DNA of 64,000 bases from assembly GCF_002272925.1 (NCBI RefSeq), contig NZ_MLAR01000002.1, forward strand, positions 1 to 64,000, written 5' to 3'. This document shows, piece after piece, positions 8,925-18,447 of the stretch (positions are counted from its first letter, which is position 1; each line of letters begins with the position of its first letter). A program made the translations under genes and the position numbers. Below the pieces are notes generated by a model. That model saw nothing but the letters and a program-made list of their open reading frames with translations, did no database searches and was not told the DNA's origin. Source of the DNA: Helicobacter sp. 13S00401-1. GTDB taxonomy: Bacteria > Campylobacterota > Campylobacteria > Campylobacterales > Helicobacteraceae.

Positions 8925-10304
8925 TTAAAATAAGTTTGTAATCCATCTTTTAAACCATCCATCTCGTCTGGTTTCTTGTGTTTCTTCTCTTATGTCAATT
9001 TCTATCTTTTCTTCTCCCCCGACTTTTTGATTCAAATTAGATAAATCTACCTCAAACTCCCCAAAAGGCGCACCAGTTGGCAGCGATGGTACTGGCTCAG
9101 ATTCTAACATATTTAAATCGGTATGCTTGCTTTTGATATTTCTCTGATAATCTTTTTCATAGTTGGTAAATTTACCAGCCCCATAGAGTATAAGACCTAC
9201 TGCGACAGTGCTTCCTGGCTCTTTAAGGTTATCAAAAAGGCCACCTATCTCAACTGGCTTTGCAACTCTAACTGATAGATTCCTAAAAAGGGCTGAAGCA
9301 AACTCTCTCATACCAGGAAGATTAACCATACCACCAGTTAATACTACTCCACATAAACTATCCTTCAAACCACTCTTTTCTAAAGACTTAGAAAGTATAG
9401 TTATAGTCTCTGCAACCCTAGTGCTTATTATGTCTTGAACTATATCAAGTCTTACTTCTTTTTTCTCTCGCTCATCAGCGATACTTGGCACTTCTAGTGC
9501 ACCTTGTTTTTCACTCTCACTTGGAAATAAGTTGCCATACTTTATCTTTATCTCATCAGCTGCAACTAAAGATGTACCTAAAATAGTTGCTATATCATTA
9601 GTTATATAGCTAGATCCAACTCCCAAAAAGTCGTTATATCTCATAGAGTTGCCATTATAAACCATAAGTTCACAAGTACTAGCACCCATATCTATGCAGG
9701 CAACGCCTAGTTTTTTCTCATCTTCATCCAAAACAGCAATACTTGCAGCATAGGCAGAAAGCACTATAGTTTCTATATCAACTCCTGCTAGCTTTACAGA
9801 GCGCCTTAAGTTTTCTAGGCTTGCTTTTTGAGCTGTGACTATATGTACAAAGACTTCAAGTCTAGTTCCAGTCATACCTAGTGGATCTTCTATATAGTCT
9901 TGGTCATCTAGCTTAAACCTAAAAGGTAAAAGATGTATCACTTCATAATCAGATGGTATAGCAGCCACATAAAGTGCGTTATCTATAGCTCTATCTATAG
10001 TTTTTAGATCAATTTGTGAGTTTCCAACATTTATAACACCTGAGTTTATATAGCTTTTAGTATAAGCGCCAGAAAGTGAGATGATGGCTTTTGATATCTC
10101 AACTCCAGCCATCCTTTTGGCATCTTCTATGCTATTTTTTATAGCTTTACTTGCTTGTTCTATATTAACTACAGCACCCCGCCTTATCCCCTGCGATCTA
10201 GATATACCAGTTCCTATAATATGCGGACCTTGAGAATTCACTTCTGCAATTACAGAACAAATCTTGGTAGACCCGATGTCTATACCTAAAATAACTCTAC
10301 TCAA
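8925..10304 (-). CDS. ftsA: Cell division protein FtsA
   Basis: The actin-like ATPase that tethers FtsZ filaments to the membrane. The first residues (VILGIDIGSTKICSVIAEV) form the phosphate-1 motif, and later segments CIDMGAST and VVLTGGMVNLPG match phosphate-2 and the adenosine motif. The C terminus ends in a short amphipathic stretch, GWFKRWITNLF, suited to membrane binding. The start is a TTG preceded by AGGAG with a six-base gap; no ATG lies near it in frame. It sits 9 bases after the PpiD-like gene and 24 before ftsZ. Confidence 0.96.
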   Translation of the reverse strand: MSRVILGIDIGSTKICSVIAEVNSQGPHIIGTGISRSQGIRRGAVVNIEQASKAIKNSIEDAKRMAGVEISKAIISLSGAYTKSYINSGVINVGNSQIDLKTIDRAIDNALYVAAIPSDYEVIHLLPFRFKLDDQDYIEDPLGMTGTRLEVFVHIVTAQKASLENLRRSVKLAGVDIETIVLSAYAASIAVLDEDEKKLGVACIDMGASTCELMVYNGNSMRYNDFLGVGSSYITNDIATILGTSLVAADEIKIKYGNLFPSESEKQGALEVPSIADEREKKEVRLDIVQDIISTRVAETITILSKSLEKSGLKDSLCGVVLTGGMVNLPGMREFASALFRNLSVRVAKPVEIGGLFDNLKEPGSTVAVGLILYGAGKFTNYEKDYQRNIKSKHTDLNMLESEPVPSLPTGAPFGEFEVDLSNLNQKVGGEEKIEIDIREETQETRRDGWFKRWITNLF

Positions 10305-10313
10305 AATTTACTC

Positions 10314-11909
10314 CTAATATCTAGTAACTTTACTATGAAGCTCAGCATGTCGTATCAAAGAATCTAAAATCATAGAAGTTTTTAACTGCTGAACTTGCTC
10401 ACTCCCACTTGAACTAACCAAATGCATAAGCTCTGAGTAGCTAGGCAGTTGTTGAGATTTTATATTATAAATCAAAGCTTTAGTATTATTTGCCAGCCAA
10501 ACTATGCCTTTTTTATCATGAGATTGGAAAATATCCCTCAAAGCAGTAGTGATATCTTGCTTACTCAAGCCATTAATGTTAATTTTACTTGCATCATTTG
10601 CACTAACTAATCCAAAGTCTATAAGACCATTTAGATTTTTTAACTCTTTATTTGCCACTTCTTTTATATAACTTGCCCTCTTGCTTACTAGTAAATCTTT
10701 CTTTGCTGCATCTTGTGCTAGTTCAAAACTTAGAGGTTCTTTGTCTTTAGAATCTAAAATGCTAAGCGTTATATAAGAGTCTCCATTTGCATGTGGCTCT
10801 AAAAGTTTAGAGTTTGTCTTATGTAACTTATCTATACTAGCAACTATAGCTGGTGATAAGACTTTAGTGTTTTCATCAAAGCTTAAAACATGCACTTTTA
10901 TAGAACCCTTTGTTATATCTACTCCATTATCCCTAGCATTTTTTAAAGAGGCTATCTCAGATTTACTTGCGTCTATGATAACACTTGTATCATCTTTTGT
11001 ATTCGCTTTTAAGTTAGATAAATCAGCAGTTTTTAAATAAACTTCTGCAAACTTTGCTAGGCTACTAGCTAGTTGCTTTTTAGCATCTAAGATAACTCTA
11101 TCTTTGGCCTTATCATAAGGCAAAACCTCTCCATTAGAATCTAAGTATTTAAATTTATTTTCTTCATAAAAGTGTTTTATCTCTTCATCACTTATAGGCA
11201 AAGAATCTGCATCTATATTTATATAGGCTACATCATATTTTATAGGGGTGGTATAAGCTGACTTATGTGCTTCCCAGTACTTTTTAATCTCATCTTGACT
11301 CGCACTAACTTTCATACTACTAGCATCAAGATACTTTAACTCTAGCTCATCTTTAATATTAAATGCACTCAAAAAAGCATCTACTTCATAACTAGAAGCC
11401 GGAAAAAGACTAATAGATATCATAGTCTGTCTTAAAAGCTCTGTTGCTATCTGAGATTCTAACTCACTAGGCTTTCTATGAGTACTAGCTACATAGTCTT
11501 TATACTTTTGTGGATCAAAAACTCCATTGGTCTGAAACTCTGGGATATTTTGCAAATAGCCTCTAATCTGCTCAGGTGTTACTTTTATACCAAGCTTTTG
11601 TGCATAAGATCTAATTAGTGCTTCGCTTATAAGCCTATCAAGTGCTATCTTATCAAGACCCAAAGACTTAGCTTCTGTATCATCTATCTGAGGACCATTT
11701 TGAGAAAAGGTGCTCATCACGTTTTGATACTCATTTTGATACTCTTCTTGCGATATGTAAATATCCCCTACCCTAGCAACAGAACCAGGATGACCAAAAC
11801 TAAAAGCATTAGCCCCCCATCCTACAACACCTGCAGCAACTAGTGCGATCACACTAACCCAAACAGTAATAACTAGATATTTCTTATGCCTCTGCATCCA
11901 ATCGAGCAT
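10314..11909 (-). CDS. PpiD/SurA-N type membrane-anchored periplasmic chaperone
   Basis: A 531-residue protein with a cytoplasmic basic start, one membrane helix at about residues 12-33, and a long periplasmic part beginning with a SurA-N-like region (about 40-190). This is the PpiD architecture: an inner-membrane chaperone at the exit of the Sec channel. I could not see the canonical parvulin signature, so isomerase activity is doubtful. Members of this family lie immediately upstream of ftsA in related genomes, and here the gap is 9 bases, so it is probably co-transcribed with ftsA-ftsZ. Confidence 0.8.
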   Translation of the reverse strand: MLDWMQRHKKYLVITVWVSVIALVAAGVVGWGANAFSFGHPGSVARVGDIYISQEEYQNEYQNVMSTFSQNGPQIDDTEAKSLGLDKIALDRLISEALIRSYAQKLGIKVTPEQIRGYLQNIPEFQTNGVFDPQKYKDYVASTHRKPSELESQIATELLRQTMISISLFPASSYEVDAFLSAFNIKDELELKYLDASSMKVSASQDEIKKYWEAHKSAYTTPIKYDVAYINIDADSLPISDEEIKHFYEENKFKYLDSNGEVLPYDKAKDRVILDAKKQLASSLAKFAEVYLKTADLSNLKANTKDDTSVIIDASKSEIASLKNARDNGVDITKGSIKVHVLSFDENTKVLSPAIVASIDKLHKTNSKLLEPHANGDSYITLSILDSKDKEPLSFELAQDAAKKDLLVSKRASYIKEVANKELKNLNGLIDFGLVSANDASKININGLSKQDITTALRDIFQSHDKKGIVWLANNTKALIYNIKSQQLPSYSELMHLVSSSGSEQVQQLKTSMILDSLIRHAELHSKVTRY

Positions 11910-12004
11910 CTATTGCCTTTATGCGTAAATACGTAATTTATAAGTCTGGATTATAACACGAAGTTTAAGCTTTAAGTGACTTCAAGCCCTAAGCACCAAA
12001 GCCC

Positions 12005-12463
12005 TCATAGCAATATAAATCTAAGACTAACTCTTATTATATCACCCTCTTTTTTTGTAACTAGGGAGTTAATATAAACAAAACTAAGATTTTCAAACTT
12101 TCTTACTACTTCCATGGCGTCTTTAAGCCTTCCTTGGTAGTTTAGCTCATAGCTTTGTATGCTTAAAGTAGGTGATAAATCTATCTTTTTAGCTTTGCAA
12201 AAAGATTCTTTACAGTTGTTTAATAAAATAATTTCTTGCAAAATGGAGGGCATTAAAGTTTTTAGATTTGATTCCAAATCTACACTTTTTGTATCAATGT
12301 TGTGAATATTTTTCTCTTCATTAAAGAAATATTTAAACTTTTCTTGAAGAAAAGAGTCAAACTTAGATGACAGCGCAACTATAAAAACTAAACTAACTAT
12401 ATATAACACAACTAGCTCTTTTAAGCTTTTGGTTCTAAGGTAGGCTACTAAGTTTTCAAACAT
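12005..12463 (-). CDS. Bitopic membrane protein of unknown function upstream of the division operon
   Basis: A 152-residue protein with a short cytoplasmic N terminus, one strongly hydrophobic helix at about residues 18-34 and an otherwise soluble, probably periplasmic domain containing two Cys (in NNCKESFCKAK). The general layout recalls PilO/GspM-type bitopic proteins, but no motif confirms it. It lies 95 bases upstream of the PpiD-like gene in the same direction and may start the operon that continues to ftsZ. No family is assigned. Confidence 0.6.
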   Translation of the reverse strand: MFENLVAYLRTKSLKELVVLYIVSLVFIVALSSKFDSFLQEKFKYFFNEEKNIHNIDTKSVDLESNLKTLMPSILQEIILLNNCKESFCKAKKIDLSPTLSIQSYELNYQGRLKDAMEVVRKFENLSFVYINSLVTKKEGDIIRVSLRFILL

Positions 12464-12776
12464 ATACGACTTCTTTCCATACTAGTTAGGTTACAAACTT
12501 ATAGAATCTAAGATTTGATATTAGGTGCTTTTATAGATTCTAACATATAGATATAAGACAAAAGAAATATTATAAGAAGCTAAAAACTGTACATAATATA
12601 GTTGCAAGGTATATTCAAGACGCTATAAAAAAGCTTATTGCAAAAAGCGAAGTTTAGTATCGAAAGTAGTCTGTTTTGATATAGGCATCTTAAAATGCTT
12701 CTTATTAAGATGTCCTACTTTCTTTAAAACTAGTTTAGGCGTTTAAAAGCTTTGCTCTAAACTAGTTAAGATCTAG
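12464..12776. other. Intergenic region between gltA and the division operon
   Basis: This 313-base gap holds no plausible gene. Next to gltA it carries the terminator hairpin at 12728-12767. A second, weaker inverted repeat (CATCTTAA with TTAAGATG) lies near 12684-12711. Two copies of the window-wide motif (AGAATCTA and TAGATTCT) occur around 12502-12541. The promoter of the minus-strand division operon should lie in the left part, but no clear -10 box stands out. Confidence 0.5.
12728..12767 (-). terminator. gltA terminator
   Basis: A perfect 10-bp stem (AACTAGTTTA at 12728-12737 with TAAACTAGTT at 12758-12767) begins 9 bases after the gltA stop. On the minus strand the stem ends in a short T run (TTTT overlapping its end), as in an intrinsic terminator. 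Confidence 0.6.
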
Positions 12777-14081
12777 TTACTTTCCAAGGTAGACTTGTCT
12801 TGGACGAGTGATCCTAGCTTTTGAGTTTTTCATATGTTCTAGTAGTTGTGCACACCAGCCTGGCATCCTACCTATAGCAAAGATAGGAGTGAAAAGCTCT
12901 GTTGGTATCTTTAAGGCACTTAGGATGATACCTGAGTAAAAGTCTACGTTTGGATATAGTTTTTTCTCTATGAAATAAGGATCGTGTAAGGCTACTTCTT
13001 CTACCTTATCTGCTATATCACTAAGTTTAGTGTTCATTTTAATACCCTTGCTCGCTAAAGAATCTTTTAGCCCTTTTAGGATTTTTGCGCGTGGATCGTA
13101 GTTTTTATACACTCTATGACCAAAGCCCATAAGTCTAAATGGATCGTTTTTATCTTTGGCTCTTTCTATGTACTTATCTACATTTTTTACATCACCTATC
13201 ATTTTTAGTTGGGAAAGTACGCTTTCATTAGCCCCGCCATGAGATGGTCCCCAAAGTGCATTAATACCAGCACTTATAGCAGCATAAGGATGCACACCTG
13301 TGCTCGCTACGTTTCTAACAGTAGTAGTTGAAGCATTTTGTCCATGATCAGCATGCAAGATAAAGATCTTATCTAGTGCCTCTACTTCTAGAGGATTAAT
13401 GTCTTCTTGCCCATGTAAAGTTTGCTTTAGTCTTCCATAAGGATAGCCTCTAAGCATGTATAAAAAGTTTTCTACATAAGGCTTAGTTATATCTGGATCT
13501 ATGAAAGGAGCGCCAACTGCATTTCTATAGCAGTAAGCCACCATAGTTGGAATCTTAGCTATGATTCTTCTTGCCATCACTTGATATGCATCTTCTTCTT
13601 CTGATTCTGAAAGATTAAGTCTTACGTGTTCATGATAAACTGTAGCTAGCACGCTTACTATTGCCGAAAGAGCAGCCATTGGGTGAGCTTTATCTGGAAA
13701 TACATTGAAGATTTCTTTTAGGCGTCTATGTAAAAAGCTTCTATGCCTTAGCTCAAGATCAAAAAGTTTAGACTCATCAGCAGTCTTTGGTAAAAAATCA
13801 TTATCGCTTATTAAAAATTTGCATATATCTGTAAAGTGGTATTTATTAACTAGATCTTGAACTAAGATCCCTTTATAGTAAAGCTCGCCTTTATCGCCAT
13901 CTATATAGCTTATAGTACTTTCACATGCAGCAGTAGACCCATATCCTGGATCGTAAGAGAAAATCTTTGCTTTTTCATAAAGCTTACTAAAGTCTATAGC
14001 CTCAGGCCCTCTAGTGCATTTTATTAAATCAAAATCAAAACTTTCTTTTGTTTCATTATTGGTGAGAGTTACAGTACCCAT
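12777..14081 (-). CDS. gltA: Citrate synthase GltA
   Basis: Condenses oxaloacetate and acetyl-CoA to citrate, the entry step of the TCA cycle. The 434-residue protein matches the hexameric type II bacterial enzymes. The catalytic triad is visible as His281 (GPSHGGANE), His322 (GFGHRVY) and Asp380 (NVDFYSG). It is transcribed divergently from icd, which encodes a later step of the same pathway, so the shared 137-base gap probably holds both promoters. A short inverted repeat overlaps its leader. Confidence 0.97.
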   Translation of the reverse strand: MGTVTLTNNETKESFDFDLIKCTRGPEAIDFSKLYEKAKIFSYDPGYGSTAACESTISYIDGDKGELYYKGILVQDLVNKYHFTDICKFLISDNDFLPKTADESKLFDLELRHRSFLHRRLKEIFNVFPDKAHPMAALSAIVSVLATVYHEHVRLNLSESEEEDAYQVMARRIIAKIPTMVAYCYRNAVGAPFIDPDITKPYVENFLYMLRGYPYGRLKQTLHGQEDINPLEVEALDKIFILHADHGQNASTTTVRNVASTGVHPYAAISAGINALWGPSHGGANESVLSQLKMIGDVKNVDKYIERAKDKNDPFRLMGFGHRVYKNYDPRAKILKGLKDSLASKGIKMNTKLSDIADKVEEVALHDPYFIEKKLYPNVDFYSGIILSALKIPTELFTPIFAIGRMPGWCAQLLEHMKNSKARITRPRQVYLGK

Positions 14082-14092
14082 TTATCACGCCT

Positions 14093-14108
14093 TTCAATTT
14101 GAATTGAA
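14093..14108. promoter_or_regulatory. Inverted repeat in the gltA leader
   Basis: TTCAATT and AATTGAA are separated by two bases, 11 bases upstream of the gltA ATG and next to its AAAGG ribosome binding site. A dyad here could be an operator or a small leader hairpin. It is short and AT-rich, so it may be chance. Confidence 0.25.
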
Positions 14109-14218
14109 TATGATTCTACACGCTAAAGATAAAAATATCCGAAAATATAACCTTTTTAAACAACTTTATATCTTTTGTAGTTACAATTAAAGACATAATA
14201 TTATTTTTAGGAGAACTT

Positions 14219-15502
14219 ATGGGTACCTATAATCCAAATTTTTTACAAAAGCCTACAAGTGGTGAGGCTATTACTATTGATTCTAATGGTAAATTAAATG
14301 TTCCAAACAACCCTATAATACCTTTCATAGAAGGCGATGGCATAGGAGTAGATATCACTCCAGCTATGATAAAAGTCGTAGATGCCGCAGTTGAAAAAGC
14401 ATATAAAGGCACTAAAAAGATAAGCTGGTATGAAGTTTATGCTGGAGAAAAGTGCTTTAATAAATTCAAAAATGAAAAGTCTCTAACTCCTATGGAGCAG
14501 TGGCTTTTACCAGATACGCTTGACGCCCTAACTCACTATAAAATATCTATAAAAGGACCTCTAACTACCCCAGTTGGAGAAGGTTTTAGAAGCCTAAATG
14601 TCGCCTTAAGACAGACTTTAGATCTATATGTATGTCTAAGACCAGTTAAGTGGTATGGAAGTCCAAGTCCCGTAAAAGAACCAGGTAAAGTCGATATGGT
14701 AATCTTCCGTGAAAACAGCGAAGACATCTATGCAGGTATAGAGTTTGCTGAAGGAACTCCAGAAGTTAAAAAGCTTATAAATTTCTTAGAAAAAGACCTA
14801 GGTGTAACCAAGATAAGATTCCCAAACACTAGTGGTATAGGTATAAAACCTATAAGCAAAGAAGGTACTGATAGATTAATGAGAAAAGCTTTAGAGTACG
14901 CAATTGACAACGACAGTAAGTCTGTTACCATAGTACACAAAGGTAATATCATGAAGTACACTGAAGGTGCTTTTATGAAGTGGGGTTATGCTTTAGCTAA
15001 AAAAGAGTTTGGTGCAGTTGAGATAGACAAAGGCCCATGGTGCAAGTTTAAAAACCCAAAAACTGGTAATGAGATAATAGTAAAAGATGTTATAGCCGAT
15101 GCCTTCTTGCAACAAATATTACTTCGCCCGGAAGAATATGATGTTATAGCTACTATGAATCTAAATGGAGACTATATAAGTGACGCCTTAGCTGCCATGG
15201 TAGGAGGCATAGGTATAGCCCCAGGAGCTAATCTAAATGACACTGTAGGTATGTTTGAAGCAACTCATGGTACAGCTCCAAAATACGCAGGCCTTGATAA
15301 AGTAAACCCAGGCTCTATAATCTTAAGTGCTGAGATGATGCTAAAACATATGGGTTGGAATGAAGCCGCTGCACTTATAGTAAGCTCTATGAAAAAAGCT
15401 ATAGAATCTAAAAATGTAACTTATGACTTTGCAAGGTTGATGCAAGGTGCAAAAGAGGTTAAGTGCTCTGAGTTTGCTGATGTTATGATATCTCACATGT
15501 AG
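14219..15502 (+). CDS. icd: Isocitrate dehydrogenase (NADP type) Icd
   Basis: Oxidatively decarboxylates isocitrate to 2-oxoglutarate. The 427-residue protein is the homodimeric bacterial type: [10 protein letters not shown] near residues 31-40, the substrate loop [13 protein letters not shown] near 120-132 with its Ser and Arg, and [11 protein letters not shown] near the nucleotide site, as in NADP-linked enzymes. The start is preceded by AGGAG. It is divergent from gltA and followed by a strong double hairpin. Confidence 0.97.
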   Translation: MGTYNPNFLQKPTSGEAITIDSNGKLNVPNNPIIPFIEGDGIGVDITPAMIKVVDAAVEKAYKGTKKISWYEVYAGEKCFNKFKNEKSLTPMEQWLLPDTLDALTHYKISIKGPLTTPVGEGFRSLNVALRQTLDLYVCLRPVKWYGSPSPVKEPGKVDMVIFRENSEDIYAGIEFAEGTPEVKKLINFLEKDLGVTKIRFPNTSGIGIKPISKEGTDRLMRKALEYAIDNDSKSVTIVHKGNIMKYTEGAFMKWGYALAKKEFGAVEIDKGPWCKFKNPKTGNEIIVKDVIADAFLQQILLRPEEYDVIATMNLNGDYISDALAAMVGGIGIAPGANLNDTVGMFEATHGTAPKYAGLDKVNPGSIILSAEMMLKHMGWNEAAALIVSSMKKAIESKNVTYDFARLMQGAKEVKCSEFADVMISHM

Positions 15503-15549
15503 CCTAGAGATAGTTTTTGCATCCTATACTAAGGGTGTAAAAAACTAGT

Positions 15550-15600
15550 TGTAAGTCTTTTTTTTAACTTAAGACTTACAGCCTCACCAAAGGCTTTTTT
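15550..15600 (+). terminator. icd terminator, two hairpins with T run
   Basis: A perfect 10-bp stem (15550-15559 with 15571-15580) is followed directly by a small GCCT/AGGC hairpin (15581-15594) and six T residues. The arrangement fits intrinsic termination of icd. Confidence 0.65.
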
Positions 15601-15756
15601 GTAAGATAAGATTCCATATAGTTTCATTTACTCACTAAAAATAAGATAATAGAGACTAATAATATTAATTATTATTGATGTTTTGCTATTATCATCAAAC
15701 GTTACCTTTCATCACATAAAGAGGTAGACCACACATCTAAAAACAAGGATTAATCA

Positions 15757-16218
15757 ATGAGAATGTTAAAAGCCCTCATCATCGGACTCTTCATATGGCA
15801 AGGCATGGCTATGGCCAATGACTTCACTCCAAAGTATGACCTACTAGTAAAAAAAAGCAACAAAAGCTTTGAAGACACTTATAACGCCCTAGTAAACTTT
15901 TTAAAAGCTAAAGACATACCTATATTTGCAGATATAGATCACAAACAAAATGCAGTTGATGTTAAGTTAGAGCTAAATCCAACTCGCGTTGTGATATTTG
16001 GCAATCCAAAAGTTGGTACTTTCTTAATGCAAGATAACCAAGAGATAGCTTTTGAGCTACCTTTAAGAATGTCTATATGGCAAGATTCTAAAGGGCAAGT
16101 TTTTGTAGCAGTTAATGACATGAAAAAACTACAAAAAATCTACAATCTTAAAAACCAAAAAGTAGTAGACAATATAAGCACTTTCTTAACTAACCTAGTT
16201 AATGAAGTAACTAAATAG
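15757..16218 (+). CDS. Secreted DUF302-domain protein
   Basis: A 153-residue protein with a cleavable-looking signal peptide (hydrophobic residues 4-19, cleavage near AMAND). The remainder matches the DUF302 fold: a conserved FEDTYNALVNFLKAKDIPIFADIDH segment split across two structural elements, then GNPKVGTFLMQ and ELPLRMSIW. The molecular function of DUF302 is not established. The gene stands alone between the icd terminator and an intergenic repeat. Confidence 0.8.
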   Translation: MRMLKALIIGLFIWQGMAMANDFTPKYDLLVKKSNKSFEDTYNALVNFLKAKDIPIFADIDHKQNAVDVKLELNPTRVVIFGNPKVGTFLMQDNQEIAFELPLRMSIWQDSKGQVFVAVNDMKKLQKIYNLKNQKVVDNISTFLTNLVNEVTK

Positions 16219-16228
16219 CCTTTAAAAA

Positions 16229-16244
16229 CCTAGCCTAGGCTAGG
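16229..16244. repeat. Perfect 16-bp palindrome after the DUF302 gene
   Basis: CCTAGCCTAGGCTAGG reads the same on both strands and lies 10 bases after the DUF302 stop. It lacks a following T run, so it is a weak terminator candidate at best. Confidence 0.5.
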
Positions 16245-16476
16245 CCCCATCTTAACTTCTTAAAAGCCTTACTCTTTATCTTTTATCTACTTCTTTACTA
16301 CTTACTTCTTTGTATCTATCTTTTTTATATGGTATTAGCAAGTTATCTTTACTAGAATCTTTAAACTAATCGTTTTTAATAGGCAACTCTAATCTCTTTG
16401 CGCTATTAACTAAATCTTTATTTCAATACTTTCTTTTTTACATTATTTATTATTTGTAGATTTTTTATAACCAAAA

Positions 16477-16598
16477 CGAAGTTTCCTTGAAAGCACAAGC
16501 TTCCTTGAAAACGAAGTTTCCTTGAAAAATAGCTAAGTCTGCACTGTCTAGCATCTTTTTAACGCTATTTTTGCACCACAAAACAAAACAAGAATGCC
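16477..16598 (+). repeat. Dispersed intergenic repeat element, copy A
   Basis: Three tandem units of 17-18 bp with core AAGYTTCCTTGAAA at 16479-16492, 16497-16510 and 16514-16527. A spacer then leads to a conserved tail around 16569-16598 containing ACCACAAAACAAA and GAATGCC. The same cores and the same tail occur in the same relative order, on the opposite strand, at 41422-41555. It is not coding and resembles no known insertion sequence. Confidence 0.7.
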
Positions 16599-16674
16599 AC
16601 AGGCATTAAAAAACTATAATTATTAAAACTTTATTTGTATATAGATAGCTGCCCATCAAAAACGATTTTTATCT

Positions 16675-17472
16675 TTAAGAAAGTATCTCAACATCTATCA
16701 CATCTTCATCACTTCTATTGTTAGTAGTACTCATATCTAGTACTGAAAACATGTAGTGGCCTATTAAAAGGCTTTTAAACGCAACACTTAGTGAGTTAAC
16801 TATAGGCACAAGACTAAGTAGGTAAAGTGGTATGTTTAAGAAAAACAGTGCTAAAGCATTAAATCTTAAAAACTGCTTGCATTTAGTTGAATCCATCAAG
16901 CTTAAAGCCACTTCATAGTTTAGATTAATAGCTTGGAATCTAAAGAAGAGATAAAGCAAAGCTAAAGCACTAATAAACCCTAGTCCTATAAAATGAAGCA
17001 AGCCAAATATAGCACCAAGAATACATAGTTTTACAACAGTATTAATAAGCACTTTTATAGATGTGATAGTGCTATCTTTAAAAGAAGCAGGGGAGATTTT
17101 AATGTGACTATAGTAAGTTTTATGTATATGGCTTATGACTATAGGAGTATAAAACATAGACATGATGATATTTACTACCACTAGTACAAAAGCACTTATT
17201 AATATAATCTCTATCCAAACTATTAGCTTTAAAAGTAGTGTTAGGATGTTAAAACTACCGCTATTGTGCATATAAGTTACTATAAACTGTGGAAAGAGAT
17301 TGACTAAATGATCAAAGTTTTCATACAAAAAGATAAAGCTAAGGATATAAACTACAATTAAAATCACAAAAGAGATGAAGTTTAAAAATAACATCTTTTT
17401 TGAAAAAAAGTCTTTAAATGCTCTGCCTATAAACCCAGCCCCAAGCAACTGTTTTAGTAAAAAAAGTTTCAT
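16675..17472 (-). CDS. EI24-family integral membrane protein
   Basis: A 265-residue polytopic membrane protein with about five to six hydrophobic helices and the EI24/CysZ-like pattern, including the mid-protein FRFQAINLNYEVALSLMD region. CysZ is a sulfate carrier in enterobacteria, but the EI24 proteins of Campylobacterota have no assigned substrate. The C terminus is short and acidic (NNRSDEDVIDVEIL). It is divergent from the PEB4-type foldase gene. Confidence 0.7.
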   Translation of the reverse strand: MKLFLLKQLLGAGFIGRAFKDFFSKKMLFLNFISFVILIVVYILSFIFLYENFDHLVNLFPQFIVTYMHNSGSFNILTLLLKLIVWIEIILISAFVLVVVNIIMSMFYTPIVISHIHKTYYSHIKISPASFKDSTITSIKVLINTVVKLCILGAIFGLLHFIGLGFISALALLYLFFRFQAINLNYEVALSLMDSTKCKQFLRFNALALFFLNIPLYLLSLVPIVNSLSVAFKSLLIGHYMFSVLDMSTTNNRSDEDVIDVEILS

Positions 17473-17612
17473 GGTCTTCCTTAAGATTTATTATGAAAAT
17501 TTGCAAGTTTCACATCCAAGCATGCTCAAAGGAAACAAAAAAATATTTTTGCATCATTAAAGTATTGTATCATTTAGAATCTAAATTCTAAAAATACCTT
17601 GGAGTAAACTAT

Positions 17613-18434
17613 ATGAAAAACAAAATGTTGAAATGCACTCTAGCATTAGCCATTAGCGGAACTTTAGCCTTAAATTTTGCAACTGCGAAAACTCTTGCCA
17701 CAGTTAATGGAACTGTTATAGATGATAAGATTTTCGAGATGATTAAAAAGCAAAATCCAAGGTTTAACTATGACGCTTTATCCCCTCAAGAACAAGGCAA
17801 AATACTAGATCAACTAATAGACACAGTTTTAATATCAAATGAAGCCAAGAAAGAAAAACTTGATGAAACTCCAGAGTACAAACAAGCTGTAAGCCAACTA
17901 CTAGTGCAACTTTGGATAGCTAATATCGCAAAAGGCGTGCCACAAGTAACTGAAGCTGAAGCTAGAAAGTTTTATAACGATAATAAATCTAAGTTTGAAG
18001 AACAAAAAGCTGTAGCAAGACACATTTTAGTTTCAACTGAAGCTGAAGCAAAAAGCATAATAGACCAGCTAAACAAACAACCTAAAACTAAAGTAGAAGA
18101 TAAGTTTAAAGAACTAGCTAATCAACTTTCTATAGACCCAAGCTCAAAACAGTATCAAAATGGTGGATCTTTAGGTGAGTTTAACCTTAATAGCATGGTT
18201 CCAGCCTTTGCAGAAGCAGTGAAAAATATGAAGCCTAAGACTTATACAAAAACTCCAGTACAAACTCAGTTTGGCTACCATGTAATCTATCTAGATTCTA
18301 TTAAAAAGCCTGAGCTTATAAGCTTTGATGAAGCTAAAAATGAGATTATGCATAACTTAAGAGAAGCAAAAGTGCAACAGCTTATACAAAGCAAAGTTAA
18401 GAAATTCCGCGATAGTGCAAAAATTACATATTAA
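17613..18434 (+). CDS. peb4: PEB4/Cbf2-type periplasmic peptidyl-prolyl isomerase
   Basis: A 273-residue periplasmic foldase with a signal peptide (residues 1-25, cleavage after TAK or nearby), a SurA-like N-terminal chaperone region (about 30-125) and a parvulin domain from about 130. The parvulin hallmarks are ARHILVSTEAEA, GGSLGEF and QTQFGYHVIYLDS. PEB4 of C. jejuni and its H. pylori homologue help outer-membrane protein folding and adhesion. It starts a long plus-strand run, 13 bases before fba, the same neighbour as in H. pylori. Confidence 0.9.
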   Translation: MKNKMLKCTLALAISGTLALNFATAKTLATVNGTVIDDKIFEMIKKQNPRFNYDALSPQEQGKILDQLIDTVLISNEAKKEKLDETPEYKQAVSQLLVQLWIANIAKGVPQVTEAEARKFYNDNKSKFEEQKAVARHILVSTEAEAKSIIDQLNKQPKTKVEDKFKELANQLSIDPSSKQYQNGGSLGEFNLNSMVPAFAEAVKNMKPKTYTKTPVQTQFGYHVIYLDSIKKPELISFDEAKNEIMHNLREAKVQQLIQSKVKKFRDSAKITY

Positions 18435-18447
18435 AAAGGACTTTTAA

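Larger units (their letters stand above)
16219..16674. other. Intergenic region with palindrome and repeat element
   Basis: A 456-base gap between convergent genes. It contains the 16-bp palindrome at 16229-16244 and the dispersed repeat element at 16477-16598, listed separately. I see no gene; short open frames across the repeat encode only its translated units. Confidence 0.6.

Noticed and set aside
16477-16530. Possible CRISPR array.
   Set aside because: The units are 17-18 bp and nearly contiguous, with no unique spacers of uniform length and no cas genes nearby.
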